Of a stretch of DNA of 64,000 bases, positions 1 through 8,480 are shown one piece after another. Under the pieces are notes generated by a model, which was not told where the DNA came from, ran no database searches, and saw nothing but the letters and a program-made list of their open reading frames with translations. The position numbers and the translations under genes were made by a program. Numbering within the stretch: the first letter of the stretch is position 1; each line of letters begins with the position of its first letter. The stretch lies in the IMG/VR virus record IMGVR_UViG_3300020553_000008, positions 1 through 64,000 of that record; one strand, 5' to 3'. This DNA is from a virus.

Positions 1-126
1 CTTAATAGTATTAGAAAATACGCAAAACAACGTAGTGATAGATTACAATACTTAGCCAATAGTATAAAAAATCTATCTGATATTATGTTATCTATTCAAA
101 AGAGTAAAACTAAACATGGATCCTAA
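1..126 (+). CDS. C-terminal end of an unidentified protein (partial)
   Basis: Frame 1 is open from the left edge to the TAA at 124-126 and encodes about 41 residues, rich in Lys, Ser, Arg and Gln, predicted mostly helical (it includes RKYAKQRSDRLQYLANSIK). The next gene starts at ATG 116 inside this frame, an overlap typical of the tight operon that follows, which is the main reason to believe the frame is real. No motif is recognisable in so short a tail and the function is unknown. Confidence 0.5.
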   Translation, partial: LNSIRKYAKQRSDRLQYLANSIKNLSDIMLSIQKSKTKHGS

Positions 127-547
127 AGACTTATTAAATAATCCTGATCAGATAAAAAATCTAATTTCTTTATTACAAGCTATGCTGCCTAACGAAGAAA
201 AACAAGAACAAAAACCAACTAAAGCAAAATCAAAAAGTAAAAAAGAGACGGAAGCTTCAACAGAAGAGCCTTCTTTCAATAGTAAAATTAAAACGAAGAA
301 TAAAAGGACATCGCAAGTGTCCTCTGTTAATAAATTTGAAAAAATGATGGAATTCAATATGCATAAAGATGATAAGCTAATAGATGAAAAATTAGCAAAA
401 CATCCGCCGGTTGCACGAACAAGAGAATACGAACCAATATCTGTGAAGTGCAGAGTTTGTGGAAAAACAGAGAATATAAATCCAGCTCTTGTGCATGACA
501 GTCCTTCGCGCTATAAATGTAATAACTGTTCGACAAACGCTGGGTGA
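116..547 (+). CDS. Small zinc-ribbon phage protein, function unknown
   Basis: A 143-residue protein with three parts: a short helical N-terminus (about residues 1-27), a Lys/Glu/Ser-rich, probably disordered middle (about 28-75), and a C-terminal zinc ribbon with the pairs CRVC and CNNC separated by about 20 residues. The order 'charged linker, then four-Cys ribbon at the very C-terminus' suits a nucleic-acid- or protein-binding adaptor. It lies directly upstream of the replicative helicase (TGA at 545-547, helicase ATG at 554), so a link to replication or transcription is an inference from context. No family name is recognised. Confidence 0.75.
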   Translation: MDPKDLLNNPDQIKNLISLLQAMLPNEEKQEQKPTKAKSKSKKETEASTEEPSFNSKIKTKNKRTSQVSSVNKFEKMMEFNMHKDDKLIDEKLAKHPPVARTREYEPISVKCRVCGKTENINPALVHDSPSRYKCNNCSTNAG

Positions 548-553
548 GATGAA

Positions 554-2020
554 ATGATACTTTGTGATCCTGCCGCAGAGAGAGCGGTATTGTCTGGTAT
601 ATGTAAATATGGTGAAAATGCATATTTAGATATTGCCGATATTGTACAGCCATCGACATTTACTGTTGATAGTAATGCTATGATTTTTCAGGTTATAAAA
701 GAAATCTGTGAGAAAGATCATAGTCCATCTATAGATATAGCATCGATATTATCAACTTCCCAATCATTAAATTTTAGTCATATTCTATCTCAAAAGAATG
801 AGACACAACATTTAAAAGCTATTATTGATTTTCCTGTTAATCTTGAAAACGTGAGAAAGTTTGCTGCAAAAATACGCAAACTACAAATCGCTAGACTTTT
901 AAGGGAACAACTGGAAAATGCTAAAGAAAAATTACTAGATATTAGTGGCAATGAGCCAATATCATCTATTATAGGACTAGCAGAAGATAGTATATTTAAC
1001 TTTTCAACTCTATTAAATGATACAGATAATAATCCTGTTTGTGTTGCTAATATAGTCGATGATTATATCAATAATATTAAAGAAAATCCAATCGATCAAG
1101 TCGGTATATCGACAGGGTTTCACGTTTATGATAACGCTATAGGGGGTGGTTTACGAAAAGGATCCGTTAGTATCATAGCAGCAAGACCAAAAACCGGTAA
1201 AACGCTTCTGGCAGATAATATAGGGTTACACATAGCTAAGAATGTAAAAATTCCTGTATTGAATATGGATACAGAAATGAGTACTGATGATCATTTAAAT
1301 AGATTATTGGCTATGATGACAGAAATAGAAATTAATGATATAGAAACTGGGAAAGCTTTTGAATCACCGGATAAGAATACCAGATTAGTTGGTGCTCAAC
1401 AAGAATTAAAAAACGCTAAACTTTACTATAAATCAATAGCTGGTAAACCATTTGAAGAGCAATTGGCTATAATGAGACGATGGTTAGTAAAGGAGGTTGG
1501 ATTGCATCCAGACGGCACAGCAAAAGATTGTGTTATAGTTTACGATTATCTAAAACTTATGGATAGTCAAGGAATTAGTCAAGATCTTAAAGAATACCAA
1601 GTTCTAGGCTTTATGATGACTAGTTTGCATAATTTTGCTGTCAGATATAAAGTTCCGATTCTTGGATTTATTCAATTAAATAGAGATGGAATAACAAAAG
1701 AAACAACAGATACTGCTAGCGGATCAGATAGAATTATATGGCTATGTAGTAATTTTACAATCTTCAAAAGAAAAAGCGATGAAGAAATTGCAGAAGATGG
1801 CCCAAATAATGGTAATAGAAAACTTGTTCCTATTATTAGTAGACATGGTGGTGGTTTAGATGATAATGATTATATTAATTGTCATATGAAGGGCTGGTGC
1901 GCAAAAATTGAAGAAGGTAAGACTAGATTGGAATTAGTAAATAATAATACTAACACAGATAAAGGATTTATTGTTAATGACGAGAACAATGATGACGATC
2001 AAGAAATCCCGTTCATATAA
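554..2020 (+). CDS. Replicative DNA helicase, DnaB-like
   Basis: A 488-residue helicase of the DnaB/RecA-like superfamily 4, which unwinds the fork in the 5'-3' direction as a hexamer. The N-terminal roughly 110 residues resemble the DnaB N domain (start CDPAAERAVLSGICKYG). The RecA-like ATPase core follows, with Walker A ARPKTGKT (G215-K216-T217), the catalytic-Glu motif just after it in NMDTEMS, a Walker B strand in VIVYDYLKLM, and a downstream region with GSDRIIW and an Arg-His pair in ISRHGGG. The C-terminus is acidic. ATG 554 is used because it follows the upstream stop at 547 and gives the full N domain. The primase reading frame overlaps its 3' end, so helicase and primase are translationally coupled, as their joint action would favour. 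Confidence 0.92.
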   Translation: MILCDPAAERAVLSGICKYGENAYLDIADIVQPSTFTVDSNAMIFQVIKEICEKDHSPSIDIASILSTSQSLNFSHILSQKNETQHLKAIIDFPVNLENVRKFAAKIRKLQIARLLREQLENAKEKLLDISGNEPISSIIGLAEDSIFNFSTLLNDTDNNPVCVANIVDDYINNIKENPIDQVGISTGFHVYDNAIGGGLRKGSVSIIAARPKTGKTLLADNIGLHIAKNVKIPVLNMDTEMSTDDHLNRLLAMMTEIEINDIETGKAFESPDKNTRLVGAQQELKNAKLYYKSIAGKPFEEQLAIMRRWLVKEVGLHPDGTAKDCVIVYDYLKLMDSQGISQDLKEYQVLGFMMTSLHNFAVRYKVPILGFIQLNRDGITKETTDTASGSDRIIWLCSNFTIFKRKSDEEIAEDGPNNGNRKLVPIISRHGGGLDDNDYINCHMKGWCAKIEEGKTRLELVNNNTNTDKGFIVNDENNDDDQEIPFI

Positions 2021-3146
2021 TCAGCAACAACTAAAAGTATTGTCCGATTATTTATGCGAAGATATAGATAATCTATTAGATAGTCTAAATATCACAGACT
2101 ATAAAATATTTGATCGTATGATTGCCATGAGATGTCCTATACACGGAGGAGATAACAACTCTGCGTGTAACTTATATTATAAAGGGGACTCATACAGGGG
2201 AAACTGGAAGTGTCGTACTCATCAATGCGAAGAAACATTCAAAGGATCTATCATTGGTTTTATTAGAGGCTGTTTGTCTAAACAAAATGGATGGACAGGA
2301 CCAGGAGATTCGACAGTATCTTTTAATGATGCTGTTGAATATGCAATAAAGTTTAGTAAGAAAAATCCTGATAATATTAAAGTCAATAAAAAAGAGGTTG
2401 AAAAAAATAATTTTGTTAATGTTATCAATCATATACAGTCTGATATAAGACTAAAAGATGAATCACCAAAGGTGTCAAGAGCCACTATTATTAAAAATCT
2501 AGATATTCCATCACAATACTTTTTGGATAGAGGATTTTCAAGAGATATATTAATCAAATATGATGTTGGAGAATGCACCAGTCGTGAAAAAGAAATGTTC
2601 CAAAGGGCAGTTGTTCCTGTTTATGACGATTCTCACTCACATATGGTAGGATGTTCTGGAAGAAGTCTGTTCGACTCCTGCGAAAAATGTAAGGGCTATC
2701 ATAGTTTAGACGCATTATGTCCAAAAGATGACTATTTATGGCAATACTCTAAATGGAAGCATAATAAGGGATTTAAGACTCAAGAATATCTATATAATTT
2801 ATGGTATGCGAAAGACTATATACAACAAAGTAAAAGTATAATTCTTGTAGAAAGTCCCGGCAATGTATGGAGACTTGAAGAGGCAGGAATACATAATAGC
2901 GTAGCCCTATTCGGATCTGTGCTACAAGACAAACAAAAACTATTATTGGATATATCCGGGGCTATGAGTATATATATGTTAATGGATAATGATGAAGCTG
3001 GCAAAAAAGCATCAGAAAAAATTTATGATAAATGTTCGAAAACATATAATGTCTATAAAATAGATATTGATCATCCTGATGTTGCCGAGATGACCGTCTC
3101 AGAAGTAAAAGAAATTATTTCACCACAAATACGAGATAAGTACTAA
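1977..3146 (+). CDS. DNA primase with zinc-binding N-terminus and TOPRIM domain
   Basis: Makes RNA primers for lagging-strand synthesis. The N-terminus carries a CHC2-like zinc module (CPIHGG, then CRTHQCEE), and the C-terminal third a TOPRIM fold: acidic Glu E292 in VESPGN and the DxD motif in DNDEAG (D337, D339). A second Cys/His cluster, CEKCKGYH followed by a Cys, lies between them and may bind another metal. The open frame reaches back to TTG 1971. ATG 1977 is preferred because AAAGGA at 1961-1966 lies ten bases upstream; ATG 1989 and 1992 are alternatives. It overlaps the helicase gene by about 44 bases and shares one base with the next start (TAATG at 3144-3148). Confidence 0.88.
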   Translation: MTRTMMTIKKSRSYNQQQLKVLSDYLCEDIDNLLDSLNITDYKIFDRMIAMRCPIHGGDNNSACNLYYKGDSYRGNWKCRTHQCEETFKGSIIGFIRGCLSKQNGWTGPGDSTVSFNDAVEYAIKFSKKNPDNIKVNKKEVEKNNFVNVINHIQSDIRLKDESPKVSRATIIKNLDIPSQYFLDRGFSRDILIKYDVGECTSREKEMFQRAVVPVYDDSHSHMVGCSGRSLFDSCEKCKGYHSLDALCPKDDYLWQYSKWKHNKGFKTQEYLYNLWYAKDYIQQSKSIILVESPGNVWRLEEAGIHNSVALFGSVLQDKQKLLLDISGAMSIYMLMDNDEAGKKASEKIYDKCSKTYNVYKIDIDHPDVAEMTVSEVKEIISPQIRDKY

Positions 3147-3739
3147 TGAATACCAAAATTATAGCATTTTCTGGACGTAAACAGTCTGGCAAAACTATTT
3201 GTTCAGAATTTTTAAAAGGATTATTATTATCTAATGGATATTCTGATGTTGAAATATATAACTTTGCAGACCCATTGAAAGAAGACATATGCATGAACAT
3301 GTTTGGATTATCATATGCTCAGTGTTATGGCGAAGATCATAATAAGAATGAACTAGTTGATGCCTATTGGGAAGATAAGCAACTAACAGCACGAGATTTA
3401 ATGCAATTAATAGGCACGGACTTATTTAGAAAATTAAATAATAATATTTGGGTAAATGCTCTTATCAATAAAATTAAAAAGAGTAAACTTCAAGTTGTTA
3501 TAGTTTCTGATTGTAGATTTCCTAATGAAATAGAAGCTATAAAAAATAATGGAGGAATAGTATTTCGACTAAATAGAAATCCACACAAATCAGAACATAT
3601 TAGCGAATCAATATTGGATGCTTGCAGATATGATTGGAATAATTTTAATGCTATCATTAATAATGAACATATGACAGTTAGAGAGCAATATGATAAACTT
3701 AAAAAACTTATGTTACATTTTAATGTACTACCACAATAA
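3146..3739 (+). CDS. Deoxynucleoside monophosphate kinase
   Basis: A 197-residue P-loop kinase of the phage dNMP kinase family (T4 gene 1 type), which phosphorylates dNMPs to dNDPs to feed phage DNA synthesis. Visible motifs are the P-loop GRKQSGKT (residues 10-17), the NFADPLK segment after strand 2, the substrate-lid region with RDLMQLIGTDLFR, and VSDCRFPNE, which is characteristic of this family. The length matches. The start overlaps the primase stop by one base, placing it in the replication operon. A dNMP kinase is sometimes retained where modified bases are made, but no base-modification synthase is visible here. Confidence 0.88.
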   Translation: MNTKIIAFSGRKQSGKTICSEFLKGLLLSNGYSDVEIYNFADPLKEDICMNMFGLSYAQCYGEDHNKNELVDAYWEDKQLTARDLMQLIGTDLFRKLNNNIWVNALINKIKKSKLQVVIVSDCRFPNEIEAIKNNGGIVFRLNRNPHKSEHISESILDACRYDWNNFNAIINNEHMTVREQYDKLKKLMLHFNVLPQ

Positions 3740-3748
3740 TAGGATATC

Positions 3749-5737
3749 ATGATTATAACTTATTTCCGTAGTTCGTCTTATAATGCCCATTCTATGTGCG
3801 AACAACAATATTTTTTTGAATATGTACTAGGATGGAGGGGCCCAAGTGGACAAAAGGCGGATAAAGGAACAATAGTCCATAAAGTTTTAGAAATTCTTGC
3901 CATGATCAAACAAGGTCAGCAAGATAAATTATCTCATATAAATGATGACGAATTCTTAGGTCTTATAGATATAAATGACTATAGTCTTAATACCATAATA
4001 GAAAAAGTATACAAGCATTATAGTACCGCTAATAGTCATCATACTTGGACTCTAAAAGATTATAAGGACTGCTATAATTGGGTTTACAAGGCTATAGAAT
4101 TTAATGGCGGTATGTTTGATCCTAGAAATCGCACCATTCTTAGACCAGAACAACACTTTGATTTGGTAATAGAAAAACCATGGGCTAAATACGAGTATAA
4201 TATTAATAATCAAAAACTAGATGGATATTTGGGCTTAAAAGGCACTATAGATCTTATAACTTTGGCTAATGATAATACTATTGAGGTCATAGATTGGAAA
4301 GGATTGCCATTAGATACAAAATTACCTACTCTTGACGGATGGACAACAATTGCAGATATAAATGTGGGATGTAATGTCTTTGATCAATACGGTAATATAT
4401 GTCGCGTTGTTGGAAAATCAAAAGTCAAAACAAAAAAATGTTTCAGAGTAACTTTTGATGACAAAACATCGGTAATTTGTGACGATGAGCATTTATGGAA
4501 ATTATCTAATGGTGAAACGGTATCTATACAGGATCTAGTTATTGGCGATACTATTAATGTGACAAAACCATTAAAATGTAATGAACAATCCCTACCAATA
4601 GATCCTTATCTATTAGGAGTCTGGTTAGGAGACGGAAGAAATAGAGGCTGCGAGATTAGTGGCAATGATACTGAAATTTTTGAAGAAATACAAGCAAGAG
4701 GTTATGAGCTAGGAAAAATTCAAAATGATAAAAGATCAAAAAATAAGACAGTATCGATCCTAAATGTGACAAAAATACTAAAATCTTTAAATCTATTGAA
4801 TAATAAACATATACCAAAAATTTATTTGAGAGCATCTTTTCAACAAAGGCTAGACTTACTAAGGGGTTTGATGGATACAGACGGAAATGTAAATCCAATT
4901 AGAAAACAAACTGTGTTTACTTCTTGTAATAAAAAACTATCCGACGATGTTAAAGACCTACTTTTAACCCTTGGGCAAAGACCGAATCAAGCGTGTATTA
5001 AAAGAGATACAAATTACAAAAAAAACGTAATCATATATCCTATTTCGTTTCGTCCAATTGACATTAATCCTTTTCTATTGAGCAGGAAAAAAGAACTTGT
5101 GGATGTAAATTGGGGATCTGGAAGATCTAGGGTTAGACGAGTTTCTAAAATAGAAGAATCGATTATACAAAAAACTCAATGCATTTCCGTAGACAGTCCA
5201 GACAATACTTATCTGTGTACAGAAAATTATATTCCAACACATAATACTGGACGAAGACTAGATTGGGCAACAGGACAAGAAAAAACACAAGAAAAATTAG
5301 AAAAAGATCCTCAACTCAAAATCTATCATTATGCTATTAAAAAACTGTATCCTCATATAGAGAATGTTATTTTTTCCATATATTTTATTAATGATGGTGG
5401 TCCTTTTTCTATGGTTTTTCATGATAGCGATCTTGCCGATACTGAAAATATGTTACGTCAAAAATTTGAAATCATTAAACAAACTAAACGACCACGATTG
5501 AATAAAAGTTGGATGTGTAATAAATTATGTCATTTTGGTAAGACTACATTTGCTAATACTAATATTGAGCCATTGAAAGAGTATAGGGATGGACAAATAT
5601 GTCAAAAAGATTCGATCATGACAAAATGTGAACAAGTGAAGCACGACCTTGAACTTTACGGGATCGATGCTACAATGAGTATGTACAAGCACCCGAATCA
5701 TTCTTTTGGATCCTACAAAGCACCCGGAACCGTATGA
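3749..5737 (+). CDS. PD-(D/E)XK (Cas4/RecB-like) nuclease interrupted by an intein
   Basis: The host protein is residues 1-184 plus 500-662, about 347 residues after splicing. It resembles the Cas4/RecB nuclease family, which acts on DNA ends in recombination and replication. The N-terminal part has the start RSSSYNAHSMCEQQYFFEY, typical of this family, and the GTxxH motif (KGTIVHKVLE). The catalytic GTIDLI Asp is followed by VIDWK, and splicing joins this to TGRRLDW to give the diagnostic DxK-TGR active-site strand. Two Cys in WMCNKLCHFG near the C-terminus could be part of an iron-sulphur site, as in Cas4, though I do not see a convincing full Cys set. Unspliced protein would lack an intact active-site strand. 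SD-like TAGGATATC precedes ATG 3749. The 3' end overlaps the polymerase start by four bases. Confidence 0.85.
   Translation: MIITYFRSSSYNAHSMCEQQYFFEYVLGWRGPSGQKADKGTIVHKVLEILAMIKQGQQDKLSHINDDEFLGLIDINDYSLNTIIEKVYKHYSTANSHHTWTLKDYKDCYNWVYKAIEFNGGMFDPRNRTILRPEQHFDLVIEKPWAKYEYNINNQKLDGYLGLKGTIDLITLANDNTIEVIDWKGLPLDTKLPTLDGWTTIADINVGCNVFDQYGNICRVVGKSKVKTKKCFRVTFDDKTSVICDDEHLWKLSNGETVSIQDLVIGDTINVTKPLKCNEQSLPIDPYLLGVWLGDGRNRGCEISGNDTEIFEEIQARGYELGKIQNDKRSKNKTVSILNVTKILKSLNLLNNKHIPKIYLRASFQQRLDLLRGLMDTDGNVNPIRKQTVFTSCNKKLSDDVKDLLLTLGQRPNQACIKRDTNYKKNVIIYPISFRPIDINPFLLSRKKELVDVNWGSGRSRVRRVSKIEESIIQKTQCISVDSPDNTYLCTENYIPTHNTGRRLDWATGQEKTQEKLEKDPQLKIYHYAIKKLYPHIENVIFSIYFINDGGPFSMVFHDSDLADTENMLRQKFEIIKQTKRPRLNKSWMCNKLCHFGKTTFANTNIEPLKEYRDGQICQKDSIMTKCEQVKHDLELYGIDATMSMYKHPNHSFGSYKAPGTV
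4301..5245 (+). other. Class-3-type intein with LAGLIDADG homing endonuclease domain
   Basis: In-frame intein of 315 residues (G185 to N499 of the precursor). Block A is GLPLDTKLPTLDGWTT, with Gly where Cys or Ser is usual. Block B is DDEHLW, with H248 and W250. Block F is QCISVDSPD, with C478. Block G ends IPTHN, followed by +1 Thr T500. The missing N-terminal nucleophile, together with Trp in block B, Cys in block F and Thr before the His-Asn, is the WCT signature of class 3 inteins, which start splicing from the block F Cys. The centre holds two LAGLIDADG helices, LLGVWLGDG and LLRGLMDTDG, so it probably also encodes an active homing endonuclease. The insertion point is the conserved DWK|TGR active-site strand of the host nuclease. 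Confidence 0.93.
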
Positions 5738-7602
5738 CTTATTCAGTACTACATTGTCATTCTCATTTTTCATTATTGGATGGCTTAAATAGACCAGAGC
5801 AAATTGCCACCAGATGTGCCAAACTGGGCATAAAATCATGCGCCTTAACAGATCATGGTAATATTGCTGGATCGGTACAGTTTTATCAGAAAATGAGATC
5901 TAAGAATATTAAACCTATTCTTGGATGCGAATTATATATTTGTGAAGATGATCCATCAATACAAACAAAAGAGAATGCTTCCTTGTCGCATTTTCTCGTA
6001 CTTGCTAAAAATTTAAAAGGCTGGAAAACACTCATCAAAATAGTCTCGGAATCAAATAGGCCAGATTATTTTTACCATAAGCCAAGACTAAGTATCAAAA
6101 AATTATCAGAATTACTAGATGGTAACATAATAGGTGTTTGTGGTCATTTGGGATCGACCCTATCGGATATTATCTTAAAAGATCAGGATAATAGTATTTC
6201 TAATGGTCTTTCTTTTATAGACAATATGAAAACTATATTCGGTGATAATAATTTTTATTTGGAAACACAATTATTCGATAAAGACTATCTAAAAGAACAA
6301 GTCTATTTAACAGAAACGATTAGGCGACTATCCGAATTAAGTAAAATTAAGGCAGTATCTACTCCCGATGCTCATTATTGCGAACAAGACGACGCTATAG
6401 ACCAAAGGATTCTTCTTTGCAATAATTTAAAAACAACACTATCTGATATTAATACTAAATTAATTAATAATCAAAGTATTCCTATGGAGTGCTTCTTTAA
6501 AAGTGATAAATATTATATCCTATCTCCAGAAGAGATGACGAACCTACATAGTCCACAGGAAATAGAAAATACAATTTTTGTCGATAGCTTAATAGAAGAG
6601 TTCGACATCTTATCTGCTCCAAAATTGCCTAATTTTGATTGTCCAGAAAACTATGATCCTGATGAATTTTTAAGGGAATTGTGTAGAGTTGGATGGAAAA
6701 ATAAAATCATTCCAAATATTCCAAAGGATGATCATCAAGTTTATGTAGATAGAATAAAATATGAGTTAGATATATTACAAGGTGCTAGTTTATCTAGTTA
6801 TTTTTTAATTGTGCAAGATATAGTCAACCATGTTAGACATAATAACTGGCTACCTGGACCGGGCAGAGGAAGTGGGGCTGGGTGTCTGGTTTCTTACCTT
6901 GTTGGTATCACAGATATTGATCCCATGAAATATGATTTATTATTCGAAAGATTTTATAATGCTGGTAGAAATACTAAAGATAGAATCTCTATGCCAGATA
7001 TTGATATAGATATTCCAATCGATAAACGCGAACAAGTATTAGAATACATAAAAAATAAATATGGACACAGTAAAGTATCTCAAATGATTACTTTTAATAC
7101 TATGAAAGGTAGAGGGGCACTAAAAGACGTATTGCGAGTATATGGTAATATTAGTTTCGAAGAGATGAATACTATTACTAAGTTTATTCCTGACGAAGCT
7201 AAGATAGCGGACGAGCTTCAAGAAATGAAAGAAGATACTGGAGAAGCATCTATTATCAGATGGGCTCTAGAAAATAATACGGATAAACTAAAAGAATGGT
7301 GCTATATATCTGAAGAGGACGGGACTTTATCTGGGCCTCTATCTAAAAGATTTGAACAGGCAATAAGATTGGAGGGAACAAAATCTAATCAAAGCAAACA
7401 TGCTGCTGGTGTAATAATAGGTACTCAAGACCTTGCGTCTTTATGCCCGATGGTCTATGATAACAGAAATGATCAGCTTATCGCTGGCATGGAGATGAAC
7501 GATCTAGAGAGTTTGGGTCTAATAAAATTTGACATATTGGGTATCGCATATTTGGATAAAATTATGTCAGTATCAGAATATTTAAAACACGGAGAACTAT
7601 AA
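5734..7602 (+). CDS. DNA polymerase III alpha subunit, N-terminal half (PHP and palm)
   Basis: A 622-residue protein matching the first half of DnaE-type (C-family) replicative polymerases. It has the PHP domain (LHCHSHFSLLDGL, TDHGN at D40-H41, GCELYI), then the palm with GPGRGSGAGCLVSYL, the catalytic pair in MPDIDID (D422 and D424), KHAAGVIIG, and the third catalytic Asp in LIKFDILG (D600). It then stops within about 20 residues, where intact DnaE would continue into the fingers. All three metal-binding Asp residues are therefore in this half, but fingers, HhH and OB parts are missing and are encoded at 8481-10094. No intein blocks are seen at the end. It overlaps the nuclease gene by four bases, and a 60-residue gene starts at the next base. 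Confidence 0.92.
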   Translation: MTYSVLHCHSHFSLLDGLNRPEQIATRCAKLGIKSCALTDHGNIAGSVQFYQKMRSKNIKPILGCELYICEDDPSIQTKENASLSHFLVLAKNLKGWKTLIKIVSESNRPDYFYHKPRLSIKKLSELLDGNIIGVCGHLGSTLSDIILKDQDNSISNGLSFIDNMKTIFGDNNFYLETQLFDKDYLKEQVYLTETIRRLSELSKIKAVSTPDAHYCEQDDAIDQRILLCNNLKTTLSDINTKLINNQSIPMECFFKSDKYYILSPEEMTNLHSPQEIENTIFVDSLIEEFDILSAPKLPNFDCPENYDPDEFLRELCRVGWKNKIIPNIPKDDHQVYVDRIKYELDILQGASLSSYFLIVQDIVNHVRHNNWLPGPGRGSGAGCLVSYLVGITDIDPMKYDLLFERFYNAGRNTKDRISMPDIDIDIPIDKREQVLEYIKNKYGHSKVSQMITFNTMKGRGALKDVLRVYGNISFEEMNTITKFIPDEAKIADELQEMKEDTGEASIIRWALENNTDKLKEWCYISEEDGTLSGPLSKRFEQAIRLEGTKSNQSKHAAGVIIGTQDLASLCPMVYDNRNDQLIAGMEMNDLESLGLIKFDILGIAYLDKIMSVSEYLKHGEL

Positions 7603-7785
7603 ATGCTAACAAAAACTTTAGATCAAGTTGCTGCTGGCGAAATATTCAAGGTTAATAATATTAACTATGTCAAAATCGCCGAGGTTCGTGTCAGTTGTTG
7701 CAGAACCGTGAACTGTCACGTTCTAGAAGATAGTAATCAAAGGACTTTTTTCCCAGGAAACACAGTTGTGGAGACTAATGGCTAA
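7603..7785 (+). CDS. Small conserved-looking phage protein between the polymerase halves
   Basis: A 60-residue beta-rich protein starting with ATG immediately after the stop of the polymerase N-half. Its core reads FKVNNINYVKIAEVRVSCC followed by RTFFPGNTVV. I have an impression of similar short phage proteins with this 'VRVSCC...RTFFP' pattern, which may form an SH3-like barrel, but no function is known to me. The coding density, adjacency and overlap with the exonuclease start (stop 7783-7785, ATG 7778) support it as real. Confidence 0.6.
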   Translation: MLTKTLDQVAAGEIFKVNNINYVKIAEVRVSCCRTVNCHVLEDSNQRTFFPGNTVVETNG

Positions 7786-8479
7786 TTTACAAAAAATTTG
7801 TGTATTCGATTTAGAAACGGACGGGGCTAATCCCGATATTTGTAGCCCCGTTCAAATCGCTGCTGTTATTATCGATCCTTATAAATTAGAAATAATCAAA
7901 GATTCAGAATTTAATATCAATCTAAAGCCCCAAGCAATACAAGATAATCCAGAATATATATATGATGATTCAGATGTTCTGGATTTTCATGCCAAAGTTA
8001 GAGGATGTGATAAAACAAAAATCTTAGAAGATTGGAGATCTTTCCAGAAACAAGACAGTGGATGGAAAATGTTTGTATCATATTTGGAAAAATATCATAT
8101 AAGATCTGATAAAAAATCTTGCTTTACAGCTCCTATTGCTGCTGGCTATAATATTAATAGATTCGATCTAAGAATTATAGATAGATTAAGCATAAAATAT
8201 AATAATGTCAATAAGGAGGGACGAACATCTCTATTTTATCCACGAGATGTTATTGACTTAATGAACGTTATTTTTTATTGGTTTGAAGGTAATAATGAGC
8301 TTAAAAACTATACACTTGATAATGTTAGAGAATATTTAGGATTAGGAAATAGTGGCTCTCATGATGCTCTAAATGATGTTAGGGCAACAGCTGATATTTT
8401 GATAAGGTTTATGAAATTACATAGAAATTTATCGAATAAGGTAAAATTCAGAAACGCCTTTGCTCTTGCAAAAAATTGA
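7778..8479 (+). CDS. DnaQ-like 3'-5' exonuclease (DEDDh)
   Basis: A 233-residue DEDD-superfamily exonuclease, the probable proofreading partner of the split polymerase. Motif Exo I is FDLETDG (D11, E13), Exo II lies in GYNINRFDLRIID, and Exo III is GSHDALNDVRATADIL with the His-x4-Asp of the DEDDh subgroup. ATG 7778 is chosen over the upstream TTG 7766 because GGAG at 7770-7773 sits just before it and the protein then begins directly before the first beta strand. The gene lies exactly between the two polymerase halves, its stop (7477-type TGA at 8477-8479) being one base before the C-half ATG, so the three are almost certainly co-translated and probably form one complex (inference). Confidence 0.9.
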   Translation: MANLQKICVFDLETDGANPDICSPVQIAAVIIDPYKLEIIKDSEFNINLKPQAIQDNPEYIYDDSDVLDFHAKVRGCDKTKILEDWRSFQKQDSGWKMFVSYLEKYHIRSDKKSCFTAPIAAGYNINRFDLRIIDRLSIKYNNVNKEGRTSLFYPRDVIDLMNVIFYWFEGNNELKNYTLDNVREYLGLGNSGSHDALNDVRATADILIRFMKLHRNLSNKVKFRNAFALAKN

Positions 8480-8480
8480 A

